Shown here: positions 13,327 to 23,300 of the stretch, piece after piece | Layout of the letters: each line of letters starts with the position of its first letter | How positions within the stretch are numbered: the first letter of the stretch is position 1 | Notes under the pieces: model-generated | The model's database searches: none | What the model was told of the DNA's origin: nothing | The model's input: the letters and a program-made list of their open reading frames with translations, nothing else | Position numbers and translations under genes: made by a program | Assembly: GCA_003439945.1 (NCBI GenBank) | Contig: QVRM01005202.1 | Coordinates: 822,001 to 886,000, forward strand | Origin: Dermanyssus gallinae | Lineage: Eukaryota > Arthropoda > Arachnida > Mesostigmata > Dermanyssidae | Direction of reading: 5' to 3' | Length of the DNA stretch: 64,000 nt

Positions 13327-16003
13327 TACATATATATGAAGCGCAATTTATCCGCTAAACACAAGCCAAATTTCGCGCCAATCGGTGGCGACGTTTATTG
13401 TTTGAGTTTGACAAAAGAAACAAAGCTCAGCGATTGTAAGATGCCGACAATGGAAAAGCAACGACTTTGCATCAAAAGCTGCGTTACGAATTAAGTAATA
13501 TGTTCTAAAGTTGTGGAAATGTTACACGAGCTGCTTGTGGTGATAAAGCAGTGTCCCAAAATACTGTATATGGGACATCAGGCGCAATAGGCCTGAATTC
13601 TGATCAAACAACTCTTGGATTCTCCATAAAGACATTAAGCCGGCACACACGTCACTACTGATTTTAAATTATTTGATGAAAATTGTAATTCCTATATTTC
13701 CGCAACCTCCTTATTCACGGAGCATGACTCCATAAGACTTTTATCTTCTCTCGACTTTTCTGCTCCGACGGATAAAAAATGTGAAAGGAGCACCCATTTA
13801 GTAAAGTAATGTTTGACCCACCTTTGACATTTAATAATATGGAAGGCCCTTCGAGCGTCAGATGGTGACTCCTCATAAAAGAAGGGCGAAAGACTTGTAG
13901 TTCTCATGAACTCGTCCAATTTAGGCTTTAAGTTCGTAGGTGTACGTGACTGCTTGCTTAATTTCTACCCAGACAAATTTACAATTTCCGTACACATTCG
14001 TGTTAAAACAAATGTCAACTAACCTGGTCGAAACGTAGTCTGTGTATGGCGGCCTAGACCGAATCTCTCTGGCCAGGCCGAAATCGGCGATTTTGATAAC
14101 ATCCGGGCCCATGCAAAGAAGATTTTCAGGCTTGATGTCCCGATGAAAGAAGCCATGCTTGTGCATGAACGCCAACCCCTGGAAGATCTGTTGGACGATG
14201 TTTCGGATCACAGGCTCGCTAAACGGCTTCTCCCTGTGAATACAACCAACCGCACGCAATCCCTAATTAAATCAAGGCAGTTCTAAACACTAGAGATCAG
14301 TGACACTGACCGAAGGCTCGGGCCCTGTATTTGCGGCGAATGTCTTCACGTTTTTAAATAAACTCAAAGTAGAATAATGTAATGAATATAAACTTGATTA
14401 GATGAAATAAATGAAACGAATACTATGTATTTCAACAACATTTTCTATATACAACTATAATAAGTGCCCTTGCAGCCTAAGGTAATTGCTACCAAACACA
14501 GACTCTATATTATTATTATTATTAGGTATTTTTTTAATTTTTTTACTTTCCTTCAATACATATCTTGTCATTTAGCCGCACAAACAGATTGAGAGATGGT
14601 TTTTGGTGGACCAGTAAAAGCACTTTTGCTCAAATTTAGTGCTGTTTTAAAAAACACATTGCCTCAGACACGCTTTAAATACTCAGACACAAGCTGTAAG
14701 TGACGCAGCCCTTTCTTATATTTTTTCAAGTGATTGAATGAACATAAATAGCTAATAGTAAGACATCGTAGTCACTACATCGGAATTCACGTGCAATGTA
14801 ACGACGTTGTTGGGGAACTAACAACTGAACAGCAACATGGTGGTATGCGCTATGTGAGAGCAGATGGCGTGACATCTCGTGGCTAACCCTGAAGCCGTGG
14901 CTAGCCATGATCTGTGTCGACATCGAATTGATTCGCAAAATGTTGGCAAGCAACAAACAAATACCTTGTCGTACATCCGACATTGTCTAGCTAGCGAAGC
15001 TTATCATGTACATAAACATACGTAATCCGAGTGAACGGGCTGTTGTTGGGTTATTGTTGTCGGTTTAATGTTACTGTATCACGCAATGCCAACCTTTACT
15101 TATAGTCTGGCGACTAGATTATTAAATAGTTTAACTTCGGTTTAAGTTAAACGTATATGCATTTATTCGAAATTCGGCATACAAATTGTGTCCGTTTAGT
15201 TACCCCGATTAGTCACGTTCTTTTTGCAGGTACGCATACTGCAAATAATACATACACGACTATGATAAATTATAGCACACGCCCCTTATGCGATATTAAA
15301 GGCTATATATAAATGTATTAAATCAAAAATTATATTATTTTATTGTATAATCTAAAATTAAATTTTAGATTTAATACATTTATATAATTTAATATATTTA
15401 ATAAATTAGTTAGGTTCGCTAGAAACCGAATGACAAGGGAGTCGTATACTTTACGATCGTATACCCTACGCTTCCGTAAATGTCCATCCTACTGGGTCTA
15501 GCGTAGAGACAAACTGCCTTGTCAGGCAAATGTACGATATACAGCAATATATGTGTAAACACGTTCTCAGGGCTCACGAGAATCCTTGGGCATGGCTTGG
15601 GTCAATAGGTCAGCTGAGCGAGATGACCTCGCTTTATGCAGGGTGGAAACTTGATTTTGGGTCGTGGTTGTCCGCGAATTCTACAGCGTGGCTCACTTTG
15701 ATGTGGTGCGGGTAAATGGTCACCGTAACAGTGGGACGACGCGAAAACGTAACCTAACAAGCACCTGCCTTAATGGACAGGTATTCGAGCAGAAATGATT
15801 GTCTCTATTAGAATATGATGATCCCTCTAACGTTGATGTGTTGTCAAGAACATCATGCCTAAGCATCTGGCTGCGTATAAATACACGTGTGTGTACATTT
15901 ATATATATATATATATATATATACACATTTTGTTATAAACTATTAGACCTAATCTCCATTTGAGTATCGATGACATATGGATTGACCATCAGATCGTCAT
16001 TTG

Positions 16004-16039
<36 letters not shown>

Positions 16040-18437
16040 TGTGCACGTAAATCCCGGGAAGAGCGGGAACTAACCATGGCAGTAGACATTTAGTCAGTCA
16101 ACCCAAACGCTGGGCAGATTTTAGGTCAAATGCAAATGGTATGCTTGTGTACGTAGTACGCATAATTTTGCATAAACGCTGAACCAGTAACAGTAATGGC
16201 CTTCATAGTGCTAGGCTTGATCACATGAATGTGTAAAGGGTAAGAAAAAGTAATACGTTCATTAAGAATATAAACTAGATCGTCATCACTGTGTGTTCAA
16301 ACACTGCCCTCATCATTTTGGTTGTATGTACCTATTGTTCATATTCATTAAGGTTTTTGTTTGAAGTAGCCCTGCACTGCTTCCTTCACCGGATGGAAAC
16401 GTTTTCCTTGCAATATTTCAGTCTGAGGTGTTCCGTTTATTGCGTTTTGTAATCCGGGTTAAGAAGTTTTGGTATCCACAGAGCACGCATTTTACTGTTC
16501 TGCAAATTTGAGCTTGCATAATTGACGGCACTATTCCTTTAATTAGATATACTGGTGCAGATTTCACAAGTTGTAACCCTTCGCAGATCCGATATTGATT
16601 TTCGTCGTTCATGAGAACTCTTACAATTTTTTTGAACTGTTCGTCTTGTCGCTGTTGAAAAGAACTGCTTCGGTTAGGTATGCGTGCTTGTGTGTGTAAC
16701 ACAAGCGGCATGTAATAATAATAATAATAATAATAATCGTTCATAACACTTTTTAAACCGCACGTTGACAGCATCTCAGCAGCATCGGTTCGACAAAGCT
16801 ATAGCATATCAAATGTCTAGTGTTATAATTTAGTAAGATTGTGAAAACGCTAAGTACCCAGGAAACTAATAAATATACGAGATGTTAATTAACTAAGTCA
16901 AAGTCATATGCGATTGTAGGGACTAGCCAAGCAACCTACCTGTCTCGGATAAGCTGGTAAAGATTCTCCTTCATGTATTCGAAGACGAAGTAGAGAGTGT
17001 TGTCCTCTCGAATAACCTCTTTCAACTTGATGAGGTTTGCGTGGCTTAACTTTTGCAGCGACTGGAAACACCCACAAAATGTTTTTGATCACCCGGTGTT
17101 TTTTTTAGAAAGTCCATTATTATAACGCTTTAGGCCTACATGCATAAATCAGCATAGATCTGCCTTACCTCGCAGACATTATTGTAGTGATGTGCATTCC
17201 GCGAAGCAAGCGGTATTAATAGTTACTGGTATTATCAACATTCAGAGTAAGTCAACCTTACAAATAAAGGGAAACAGTTAGTAGGGTAATCCCTTTACTT
17301 TGTAAGGTTGGGTTGGCATTTGTTTCACAAGCATTTGCAACAGCAAACAATCGTTTTGCGTCACCGCTTATTATTCTCAAGGGCGGGTTGATTTTAGTAT
17401 AGTAAAACAATTGCAATGCATACGCAGCCCCTCCATCCCCCGCCGTGTATGTACAGATCGTGCGGGCCTATACACGCAATCCGTAATAAGTGATGGGGCC
17501 TGTCACATTTATCGAACCGGATGTCCTAAACATACCGTGAGTAGCCATCAGTATTTGGCGTGGACCACTAAAACATTCCGTTTTGGCATCAGGCTGCTTG
17601 TATGCTTTAGGTCTATCTAAAAAACCTAAATACACAAATTCCGAGCAACGTACCGGAATTGTTGGCGCGTTCACTACTCAGACTACTAAGTGGCCATACG
17701 TATTATTATTATTATTATTATGCGCAGACTGCTCCCGCTATAATTCATTAGTTGGGTCATAAAAACCCCTATTTTATAACAGCTTGTAATTCAAATCTGC
17801 AACTCCCAAAGCATAAGGTTTTGAACGGTTATGCCTCGCGTAGGGATTGAACCGGCGGTTTAAAACTCCCGAGTTGCCGGCCATCCCTCTTGCTCCGTTG
17901 TGTTGAAGACTTGTGTTCGTAATCTGGTTGTATCTCGAGTATTTTTATAGGCTGCTTTTCAGCCGACTTATCAGTAAACTAGTCGCGAGTTTACAGCTAC
18001 CGTCTCAAACCGCGCACTGATCGGCCAATGGAATGGGCTCCCTATTTGGCTTTCCTTATTTGTTTTTTACTAAAAAACAGTATATAGAGATACGATTAAT
18101 TTTTTTTTGCTGAGCAAAACTTTGACTCTACCTATCTCTATGGCTGACCTTATAGTTTGAGCATGCATATAGAGCTTGTATATTGTATATACACAACTTA
18201 CGTAAATATTACGTATAATTTTGTGGGCATTTCACGTTGCGCAAGTATGTACACGACGTGCAAGCGTGTATGGATTCAACTTGTGTAAATACGTGGAATT
18301 GGCTTGATTAGCATACATAAACGTTCAACCACAGTACCAAAGTAAAATATGAATGAGTGAAAATAACAATCGGAACAAGAATGGTATTAACAAACACAAT
18401 ATTTGATTTATGTATTTTGAATATTTACTCGCTTAAG

Positions 18438-18474
<37 letters not shown>

Positions 18475-20378
18475 TATTTCGTCCTTACCTTCACTTCGCG
18501 AAGGTTCATGCACTCCTCCCACGAATAATATTTCTTCTTCATTCTGAAAAAGATAGTTGGATAAGACGAATCCACAAATGTCAAGCACTGAAAGCAAGTT
18601 CTTTAGCGGCTAGTCGGTACGTATTGCAAGGTAAAGTAGGCTAGTAGAAAAATGAGTTGCACTCGACAGAATTTAGCTTCTTACAGCAAAGAGAGAGTAC
18701 TAATAGTAATAATAATAATACTCTAACTAAGGAAAACATCTAGCTAGGCTATTGAAGAAAAAGTCTAGATGAAAAGATAGACAGGTTGTAGTGGTACATG
18801 ATTGCGCAGATGTGCCAGTGTAAGTGAATTGCACATAGATCAAAGAGAAGACAAGCAAAAGACAGAAACGAAACTGTCAAAGCAGAGAAAGAGGGTGTCG
18901 ACGGATGAAAACGGATGCTGAGTAGAGCCTGTACTACCACTGCGAATGCTACTACTACTACTACTACACCGACGCCTAAATGCTACTTACTACGTTCTTC
19001 CTATCTTAGCGTCTAAGACTGCATCGTGTTACAACTACTCACTTCTTGATCGCAACCTTGGCACCCGTTTGCTCGGAAATCGCCATGTGCACGGAGCCAA
19101 ATGTGCCATCACCAACCTGGTGCAGGATACGGTAGCGTTTCATGTCGCCAGCCTGGCCAACGGGAGACGAGCGGACCGTCGGCGAGGGCGTCAATGAAGA
19201 TGTCGGTGTTTTGGTGGGTGCCGGCGTTAACGCCCCCACGTCGCCCCCATCATCACAACGTGCGCCGCCCCCGCCTCCACAGGCGCCACCTGCGCCCCCC
19301 ACAGTCATACTGTGTCCCGCGGAAGCAGGCACGTTGATGACAATACGACGGTGCCGATAACAACGAACGCCTGTGTGTGTGTGTGTGTTTGTGCTGGTTA
19401 TGTGCTGCGAAACGTGTGCTTCGTGAGGTACAGGCAGAAATGTGTTGACGTGGGGGGGTTAACGGAGGTGAGTCGAGTCAGACGAGGAGGTCGCAACGGC
19501 GGCAGCAGCATCACAATTAATAGAGATTTAATAAGTGGCAACAGCAACGGCTGCAGAGTTTAGATGGATTTTGATGTAGGCTGAGGACACTGAGCTCAGT
19601 GAAACGATTATCGATCTCGATGAAGAGGCTGCGTGTTCATCGAAATTGTTGCTGTTTTTGTTATTGCGTTCGATGCTGCTGCTGCCTTGCGATGTCGTCC
19701 TCGAGCAATGACATGTTCAAGAGAATGAGAGTGGGCGTTGACACGTTTTCGTCCTCTCAGTAGTGTGTAGTGAGGGCCTATCGCTCTTTGTCACTTCAAG
19801 GGTGACTTGGAAAAGCTCCTCCTCTCCGATGCTTATAAAGACGTGTAATGCAATTGGCTGCTTAAGTATAGAATGGGCGCGTGTATGTCTCCATCTGTGT
19901 ACGTGCCGCTGTGACAGATCGATCCGCCGTAGCTGCGTCGTCGATAGCGACGTCAGCGGCGTGAGCCGTAGGAGGTGTGAAACCAGAACTTCAATCGCGT
20001 CTGACCGACTCACTGTTTGATGGCGACCTTCTCGCCCGTGTCGAGTCTCTGGCCGAGCACGACCGTGCCGTATGTTCCGTCGCCGAGCGCTGAAAGGGTC
20101 GCGTACCGGTTCATACCGCAGCGATCTTCGTCGGCGGACGTCAGCGGCGACGAATCTCTGTTATCGCCACCGATTTTGTCGGCCAAGCGTGGGCGGCGGC
20201 AACCGTTGTAGTTGTTGTTGTCGTTGCCGTATTCTCCTGCTTGGTCGTCGTCGGCGTCGTCGTCGTTGTCGACTTCGACTTCGCTTTCGTCAACGTCCTC
20301 GTACGAGTGAGGTCGCCGCTTAGACCTCGTCGCAGCAGAGAGCCACTTGTCCGAACCAGCCAGCGTGGTGGTGGACAT
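110..20378 (-). CDS. MAK/ICK (RCK family, DYF-5-like) serine/threonine kinase, whole gene
   Basis: Kinases of this family act in cilia, controlling ciliary length and intraflagellar transport (family knowledge). Coding exons read on the minus strand: first exon 20014-20378 (1a) or 19043-19308 (1b), then 18489-18543, 16940-17061, 14024-14233, 7715-7858, 6313-6511, 4336-4470, 3932-4080, 3055-3233, possibly 828-932, and 110-254. All joins keep phase and use GT-AG. The assembled domain shows GDGT(Y/F)G, VAIK, FFHRD, IADFGLA, the TDY activation motif, WYRAPE and ALRYPYF, as in vertebrate MAK and ICK. The tail ends HGRTDWAAK, a C-terminal signature I recall for MAK/ICK. About 515 residues from the conserved MNRY or MKRY start, slightly shorter than vertebrate members, so a linker exon may be missed. 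Introns at 255-827, 3234-3931 and 6512-7714 show nothing recognisable. The 3' end may lie outside the window. Confidence 0.9.
828..932 (-). CDS. possible kinase tail exon 10
   Basis: In phase with both neighbours, this stretch reads [20 protein letters not shown], then [12 protein letters not shown]-x-x-YL-basic-x-x-R pattern is reminiscent of the SHYLKHSRYL segment I recall from ICK tails. The acceptor (GATGGAAG) and donor (GTGTCC) are both weak, and skipping the exon also preserves phase, so it may be optional or not an exon at all. Confidence 0.35.
933..3054. other. intron sequence, no recognised element
   Basis: Between tentative exon 10 and exon 9 of the kinase. Frames up to about 100 codons occur but show no domain and overlap one another. 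Contains AT-rich stretches near 1150-1260 and a short CA run near 1980. Confidence 0.5.
3055..3233 (-). CDS. kinase exon 9 (tail)
   Basis: A 179-base exon with a good acceptor (pyrimidine-rich TTTCTCCTTTGCTCAACAG) and GTAAGG donor (3054-3049). It reads [20 protein letters not shown], a basic stretch, then [17 protein letters not shown]. Its first base completes the Arg codon left open by exon 8. It ends with one base of a codon, matching the entry phase of both 828-932 and 110-254. Confidence 0.7.
3932..4080 (-). CDS. kinase exon 8 (acidic tail segment)
   Basis: A 149-base exon, phase 0 in and two bases out, with donor GTACGT at 3931-3926. It reads [20 protein letters not shown], then a stretch rich in Asp, Glu and Ser. 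This low-conservation tail is placed by phase and splice sites. The acceptor CAG at 4083-4081 has a poor pyrimidine tract, so the 5' edge is the least certain of the internal exons. Confidence 0.7.
4336..4470 (-). CDS. kinase exon 7 (end of kinase domain)
   Basis: A 135-base exon, phase 0 on both sides, with CTGCAG acceptor and GTGATA donor. It begins [20 protein letters not shown], the counterpart of ALKHPYFQVGQ in vertebrate MAK, and continues with the basic, Gln-rich stretch [18 protein letters not shown] and ends ADKRLLQ. It closes the kinase domain and opens the C-terminal tail. It was found by looking for the PYF codons, since no long open frame marks it. Confidence 0.88.
4818..4995 (+). 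mobile_element. tRNA-derived SINE, copy 1
   Basis: A tRNA-like head starts CGAGCCCGGTAGCG, with a B-box-like AATTCGAGCCCC, followed by a unique body (ATTTGTGTTTATGGGG, then GTCCGTCTATGAAGCAATGC). A second copy is present in inverted orientation at 59686-59879 and matches along nearly the whole length, which shows that this is a dispersed family. It lies in the intron between kinase exons 7 and 6. Confidence 0.7.
5065..5442. repeat. long palindrome with (AT)n in the loop
   Basis: Arms of about 130 bases, 5065-5195 and 5290-5442, are near-perfect reverse complements: GGGATCGTCTTTTCCGGACG on the left matches CGTCCGGAAAAGACGATCCC on the right, and CAACTAATGCATCC on the left matches GAATGTATTAGTTG on the right. 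The loop is an (AT)n run (5197-5257) plus about 38 bases. It looks like a MITE or foldback element. Confidence 0.85.
6313..6511 (-). CDS. kinase exon 6 (C-lobe)
   Basis: A 199-base exon reading [20 protein letters not shown], then GMNFRFPQ and ending [22 protein letters not shown] and MNFRFPQ are MAK/ICK-specific strings. The donor is GTACGT at 6312-6307; reading straight through it gives unrelated residues, and splicing to the next exon restores the expected ALRYPYF. Starts with one base of a split codon, ends in phase 0. Confidence 0.93.
7715..7858 (-). CDS. kinase exon 5 (APE motif to helix G)
   Basis: A 144-base exon reading [19 protein letters not shown], then [28 protein letters not shown]. 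The APE motif, the DIWAVGC segment and the PLFPG insert region are all as in MAK/ICK. The acceptor is CTAG just above 7858 and the donor is GTCAGT (7709-7714), a weaker site. About 6.2 kb of intron separates it from the previous exon; that intron holds a LINE relic and mariner copy A. Confidence 0.92.
8130..10850 (-). mobile_element. non-LTR retrotransposon relic
   Basis: On the minus strand, 8912-8697 reads [19 protein letters not shown], which resembles the reverse-transcriptase catalytic box (usually YADD), followed by [18 protein letters not shown] as in R1/Jockey-type enzymes. Upstream on the same strand (10850-9600) are broken frames that could be a gag-like first ORF; one near 9990 reads [20 protein letters not shown]. 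Order and strand fit an ORF1-RT element decayed by frameshifts and stops. Assignment to a named clade is not possible here. Confidence 0.5.
10899..12193 (+). mobile_element. mariner element, copy A
   Basis: A 1295-base element flanked by TA. Terminal inverted repeats 10901-10925 and 12167-12191 are identical (GGTAGTTCCATAAGTTCTTA, then GAATG). It lies in kinase intron 4. Its transposase frame is full-length but carries three nonsense codons. It is the only copy of the four without a frameshift. Confidence 0.93.
11081..12127 (+). pseudogene. mariner transposase, copy A (3 stop codons)
   Basis: A cut-and-paste DDE/D transposase of 348 codons, the normal mariner length. One frame runs throughout, with stops at 11435 (TAG, at a Trp codon), 11684 (TAA, at a Trp codon) and 11774 (TAG, at a Lys codon), judged against copies C and D. 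The N-terminal helix-turn-helix region ([23 protein letters not shown]) and catalytic residues are visible: [19 protein letters not shown] and [11 protein letters not shown], with 34 residues between the last two aspartates, which is the D34D spacing of mariner. Confidence 0.92.
14024..14233 (-). CDS. kinase exon 4 (catalytic and activation loops)
   Basis: A 210-base exon bounded by CAG (14234-14236) and GTTAGT (14018-14023). It encodes [50 protein letters not shown] and [16 protein letters not shown] and the dual-phosphorylation TDY motif are all intact, so the enzyme should be active. TDY is diagnostic of MAK/ICK/MOK-type kinases. The open frame continues upstream past the splice site, but the residues there do not resemble the family. 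Confidence 0.95.
14234..16939. other. kinase intron, no recognised element
   Basis: AT-rich. Contains (AT)n near 15900-15922 and 16005-16038, a (TAA)n run at 16714-16736, and an AT-rich inverted pair near 15311-15325 and 15367-15381 around a TCTAAAATTAAATTTTAGA palindrome. No coding signal found. Confidence 0.5.
16940..17061 (-). CDS. kinase exon 3 (N-lobe and hinge)
   Basis: A 122-base exon, phase 0 in and two bases of a codon out; GTAGGT donor at 16934-16939, CAG acceptor at 17062-17064. It reads [16 protein letters not shown], then [20 protein letters not shown] is the hinge connecting the two lobes. It matches the corresponding MAK segment closely and places the gene in the RCK family rather than among general CDKs. 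Confidence 0.92.
17062..18488. other. kinase intron with a short hairpin
   Basis: A 20-base inverted repeat (AACCTTACAAATAAAGGGA at about 17257-17276, partner TCCCTTTACTTTGTAAGGTT at about 17290-17309) folds into a hairpin. An (ATT)n run lies at about 17700-17720 and (AT)n at 18441-18470. A B-box-like GGTTCAATCCC lies near 17850 on the minus strand. Confidence 0.5.
18489..18543 (-). CDS. kinase exon 2 ([14 protein letters not shown])
   Basis: A 55-base exon with CAG acceptor (18544-18546) and GTAAGG donor (18483-18488). Its first base completes the K or Q codon of the first exon, then it reads [18 protein letters not shown]. This corresponds to the beta3-alphaC segment of MAK/ICK; the glutamate before VK is the expected alphaC residue that pairs with the VAIK lysine. 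It ends in phase 0. Confidence 0.9.
19043..19308 (-). CDS. kinase alternative first exon 1b (second P-loop)
   Basis: Starting at 19143 the exon reads [16 protein letters not shown] and ends VAIKK, with a GTGAGT donor at 19042-19037. By my alignment 17 of 34 residues match exon 1a, and every nucleotide-binding residue is kept. Both exons contain the start of the kinase domain and join exon 18489-18543 in the same phase, so a mature mRNA should carry one or the other. An in-frame ATG at 19308 would add 55 residues rich in Gly, Pro, Thr and Ser. The exon lies between 1a and exon 2, which fits an alternative promoter. Confidence 0.82.
20014..20378 (-). CDS. kinase first exon 1a (P-loop, acidic N-terminal extension)
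   Basis: The conserved family start [16 protein letters not shown] begins at 20114 and the exon ends in VAIKQ, split by a GTGAGT donor (ACTCAC at 20008-20013). GDGTYG is the nucleotide-binding loop and K of VAIK is the ATP-anchoring lysine. The frame stays open upstream to an ATG at 20378, adding 88 residues rich in Asp/Glu and Asn, partly encoded by a GTC-type simple repeat. Known family members start at the M(N)RY methionine, so 20114 is the likelier functional start, but both starts have G at position -3 and the sequence cannot decide. The joining phase (two bases of the last codon) is identical to exon 1b. Confidence 0.85.
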
Positions 20379-23300
20379 TCCGCATCAAGACGCATTGGCG
20401 AAGATCCTCGTTGTTAGCGTTGTTTGACTTCGCGACCACCCCCACCACCACCAGGTTTCGGATGCGGTAGCTCCACGCTGTGAGCGAATCAGCGAACCTT
20501 TTTGAGGAAAGGGGTGCGAGCGGGAAACAGTTGTTGTTGACGCTCGGCGAAGACTGTACGCCTATGCTGAACGTAACACTAGGTGGGCACCGTTGGCAGA
20601 AGTAGAACCCTGAAGATGATGTTGCTGCTACCCAGTAAGCCAGCAGCAGCGCCAGTCATAAGATAGCTTCAGTGGATTGCCGAGTTGTGCTTTCGAACAG
20701 GTCGACTTTGTCTGGATCGGCTGGTAGTGAAAATATTCAGTCTGCTAAACACCTGCGGAGACAGGCAAAAGAAACGGAGCAGCAGGTTAGAAAAGAAAAA
20801 GTCTCGTGTTGGTCGGTAACTGTGCTGATATTTACGATCTAAATAGGAATACAACATCTATCGGGTATGCCAATTTCGCAGAGCTCATGCGAGAACTCTC
20901 CACGAGAATGTGCTGTTTATCTACACCGAGTGCGCAACCTCCAATGATTTAAGACTTAATCTACCTTGTAGTCCACTATTTACATATTTGAACATTGTCT
21001 GGTCGGTCCTGAGACAACACAACTTTTTGTACAGCGACAGATCACTTGGTTCGTGTAACCGTGGTATTGTTGAGAGGAATTACATTATTTTGACAATCGT
21101 CCGACAAACTTGTCCTGCATCCTATCAATAGCATTTATATCGTTTACCGTATAAAGAGCCCAAACCTGGCTGCAGTAAAGGAATTCGAGTAGACTAGACC
21201 TTTATACAAATGTCCATGGAAATCCGGAATTTAAAAATAAACATCTAAATTTGTTAAACGTCTAAAATATTAAAATTATATAATCGTGAAGCAAAGAAAG
21301 ATACCGCTTTGCATTGGCTATAGCTGACGGTGCCAGTTCTATGTTCAGAGAAGTTTAGTTTAGGGGTCACAATCTGATGACACCACGGCACATTTGGGCA
21401 GCGATATTTGCATCCGATTCCCACAACACAAACATTTAATATTTTTGAATTATTAGTTGATTAATACCAGTCGATTGCTGAGTATATTGTAGCAAATAAG
21501 AAATAAATGACACCTTCTAGAATTACTTTGGACGCTTATGCTGAAGAACATAGGCCCAATGGCTTATTTTTGCGGCAACCCTCAAGGGAGGGAGTCACTC
21601 TTTACACTATCGACCTTTACGGTAAATGTTTGCCCAGTAAGTTATGTTGATACCCATTGACGTTGTAGAATTAATTTTATAATAACGATTATTTCGAATA
21701 ACTTCTCCATTAAAATACGCACGATAGATAGTTAAGCCAACAGTTATACACTGAATCCTTAACACATTTGTAAATGACGTTTGAACTAACAAAAAGACTT
21801 TCTCATCACAGCAAACTAGTCACGGACCCTCTCAAACATCCTGTATTTGTTATATAAAATATTATTCAGCAATATAATTTCACGTATTTTTCTATTTAAA
21901 ATAATTTTGTACCATCTGGAGTTGCACTTGTTTTAAGGTGTCTTGATTATTTAACTATGTTTTTGATTGAAATGAAAATATGTCTGTGAATTTATTGATC
22001 ACGACGTCTTTCTATAACGCACGTGATTTGTCCGTAACGGCGGCTGATCATCTAAATATATATATACATATATATACCTATACGGAGGAGAACAAAGTGA
22101 AGAAAGACACCGCTTTACATTGGCTGTTATTAATAAGTGCAATAGCGACATTAATTGGAGGGATTTCTTCTCGACCTCGGGGTTGCTTAACCCGCGTAAC
22201 GATATTATGATTTCGCATCTCTGAAAGTTAGTTGTGACTCTTCTGAAATTCTCAAACTTATCGAGGCGTTCCTGAATTTTATCACGCTGCTTTTAGTTGC
22301 ACCTTCAGCCATAAATTCTTTTAATCGCTAAACATGGTTTCAAGAACTTATCGTATTAATTATTAATTTGTTGGGCCGTAAATATTTTGATAAAATACCC
22401 TATATATCAACAAATACAAGCACATCTTGCCAACAATGTTGTCCAATTTACGCTTAACGGATTGACTCTTTATTAGTCTTCTAGAAGCTGAACCCGCCAC
22501 CCGACTTTAAACGATGCAGAGAAAAAATTCGAATTGAGAAACCGAGAGCCCGATAATCTGTAGCAATATCTTTAACAACCATGACTGCTGGTCCGGTTGC
22601 TCTCAGGTGTAATAAGCAAGTCCAGAACATTTGGGCCCCTTGGGTTGCCTAACAAGTTGACATGAGCCATTAATGATGCAAAAGTTGGTCAAAACTTTCT
22701 TCAGACTAGTAGTGACACCTATCGCAAATTTGACCTGTCAATATCGAGCATGCTAAAATCAACAACCACGCAGACGAGATAAACACAGTATTGTATAACT
22801 TCTATTACCCTTTCGATACGGGCCGTTCTTTGGGCGTCGGGGCCCGCATTAAAGACTTAACAGCATAAATTCGAAAGGTGGTCTGATCCTTACGCAAATC
22901 TACCGCTACGGTTTTCGAGCCTGTAGGCATCTCAACTTAGTGACACTTTAGCCATTCAAGTGTCAAAATACGCACTTCAACCCTGGATCCTTAATTCATT
23001 TGATGCACCAAGTATCGGTACATCAAATAGAGCTAGACCTCTATATAGATTTAGATCATTGTAGTGCCCAACATTATCACAGCTTTTTCTTATAAAAAGA
23101 GTACTACCTGGCGTAGTGCGCGAGATCTTGCAATGCGTAAGGCTCGTCCGACCCCGTTTAAGTATCTGTGTTAACAAAGGACAAAAATAGCTTGTCAATC
23201 CTGACCATCTGCTGGCATTGTCCAGTGCTTGCAGTAGATTTAGTCTGAACCACATTTTTTTTACGGGCGGGCTTCGTAGTACCGCAGCGATCTCTTCGTC

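Larger units (their letters stand above)
7859..14023. other. 6.2 kb kinase intron hosting two mobile elements
   Basis: Contains a minus-strand LINE relic (about 8.1-10.85 kb) and mariner copy A (10899-12193), with (AT)n at 13279-13338. The 12.2-13.25 kb part has frames without recognised domains. Confidence 0.7.

Noticed and set aside
17820..17900. B-box-like GGTTCAATCCC on the minus strand
   Set aside because: The flanking bases do not form a T arm and no anticodon stem could be drawn, so neither a tRNA nor a clear SINE is supported.
20072..20323. Arg-rich frame on the plus strand
   Set aside because: Shadow of the acidic N-terminal extension of kinase exon 1a on the other strand.
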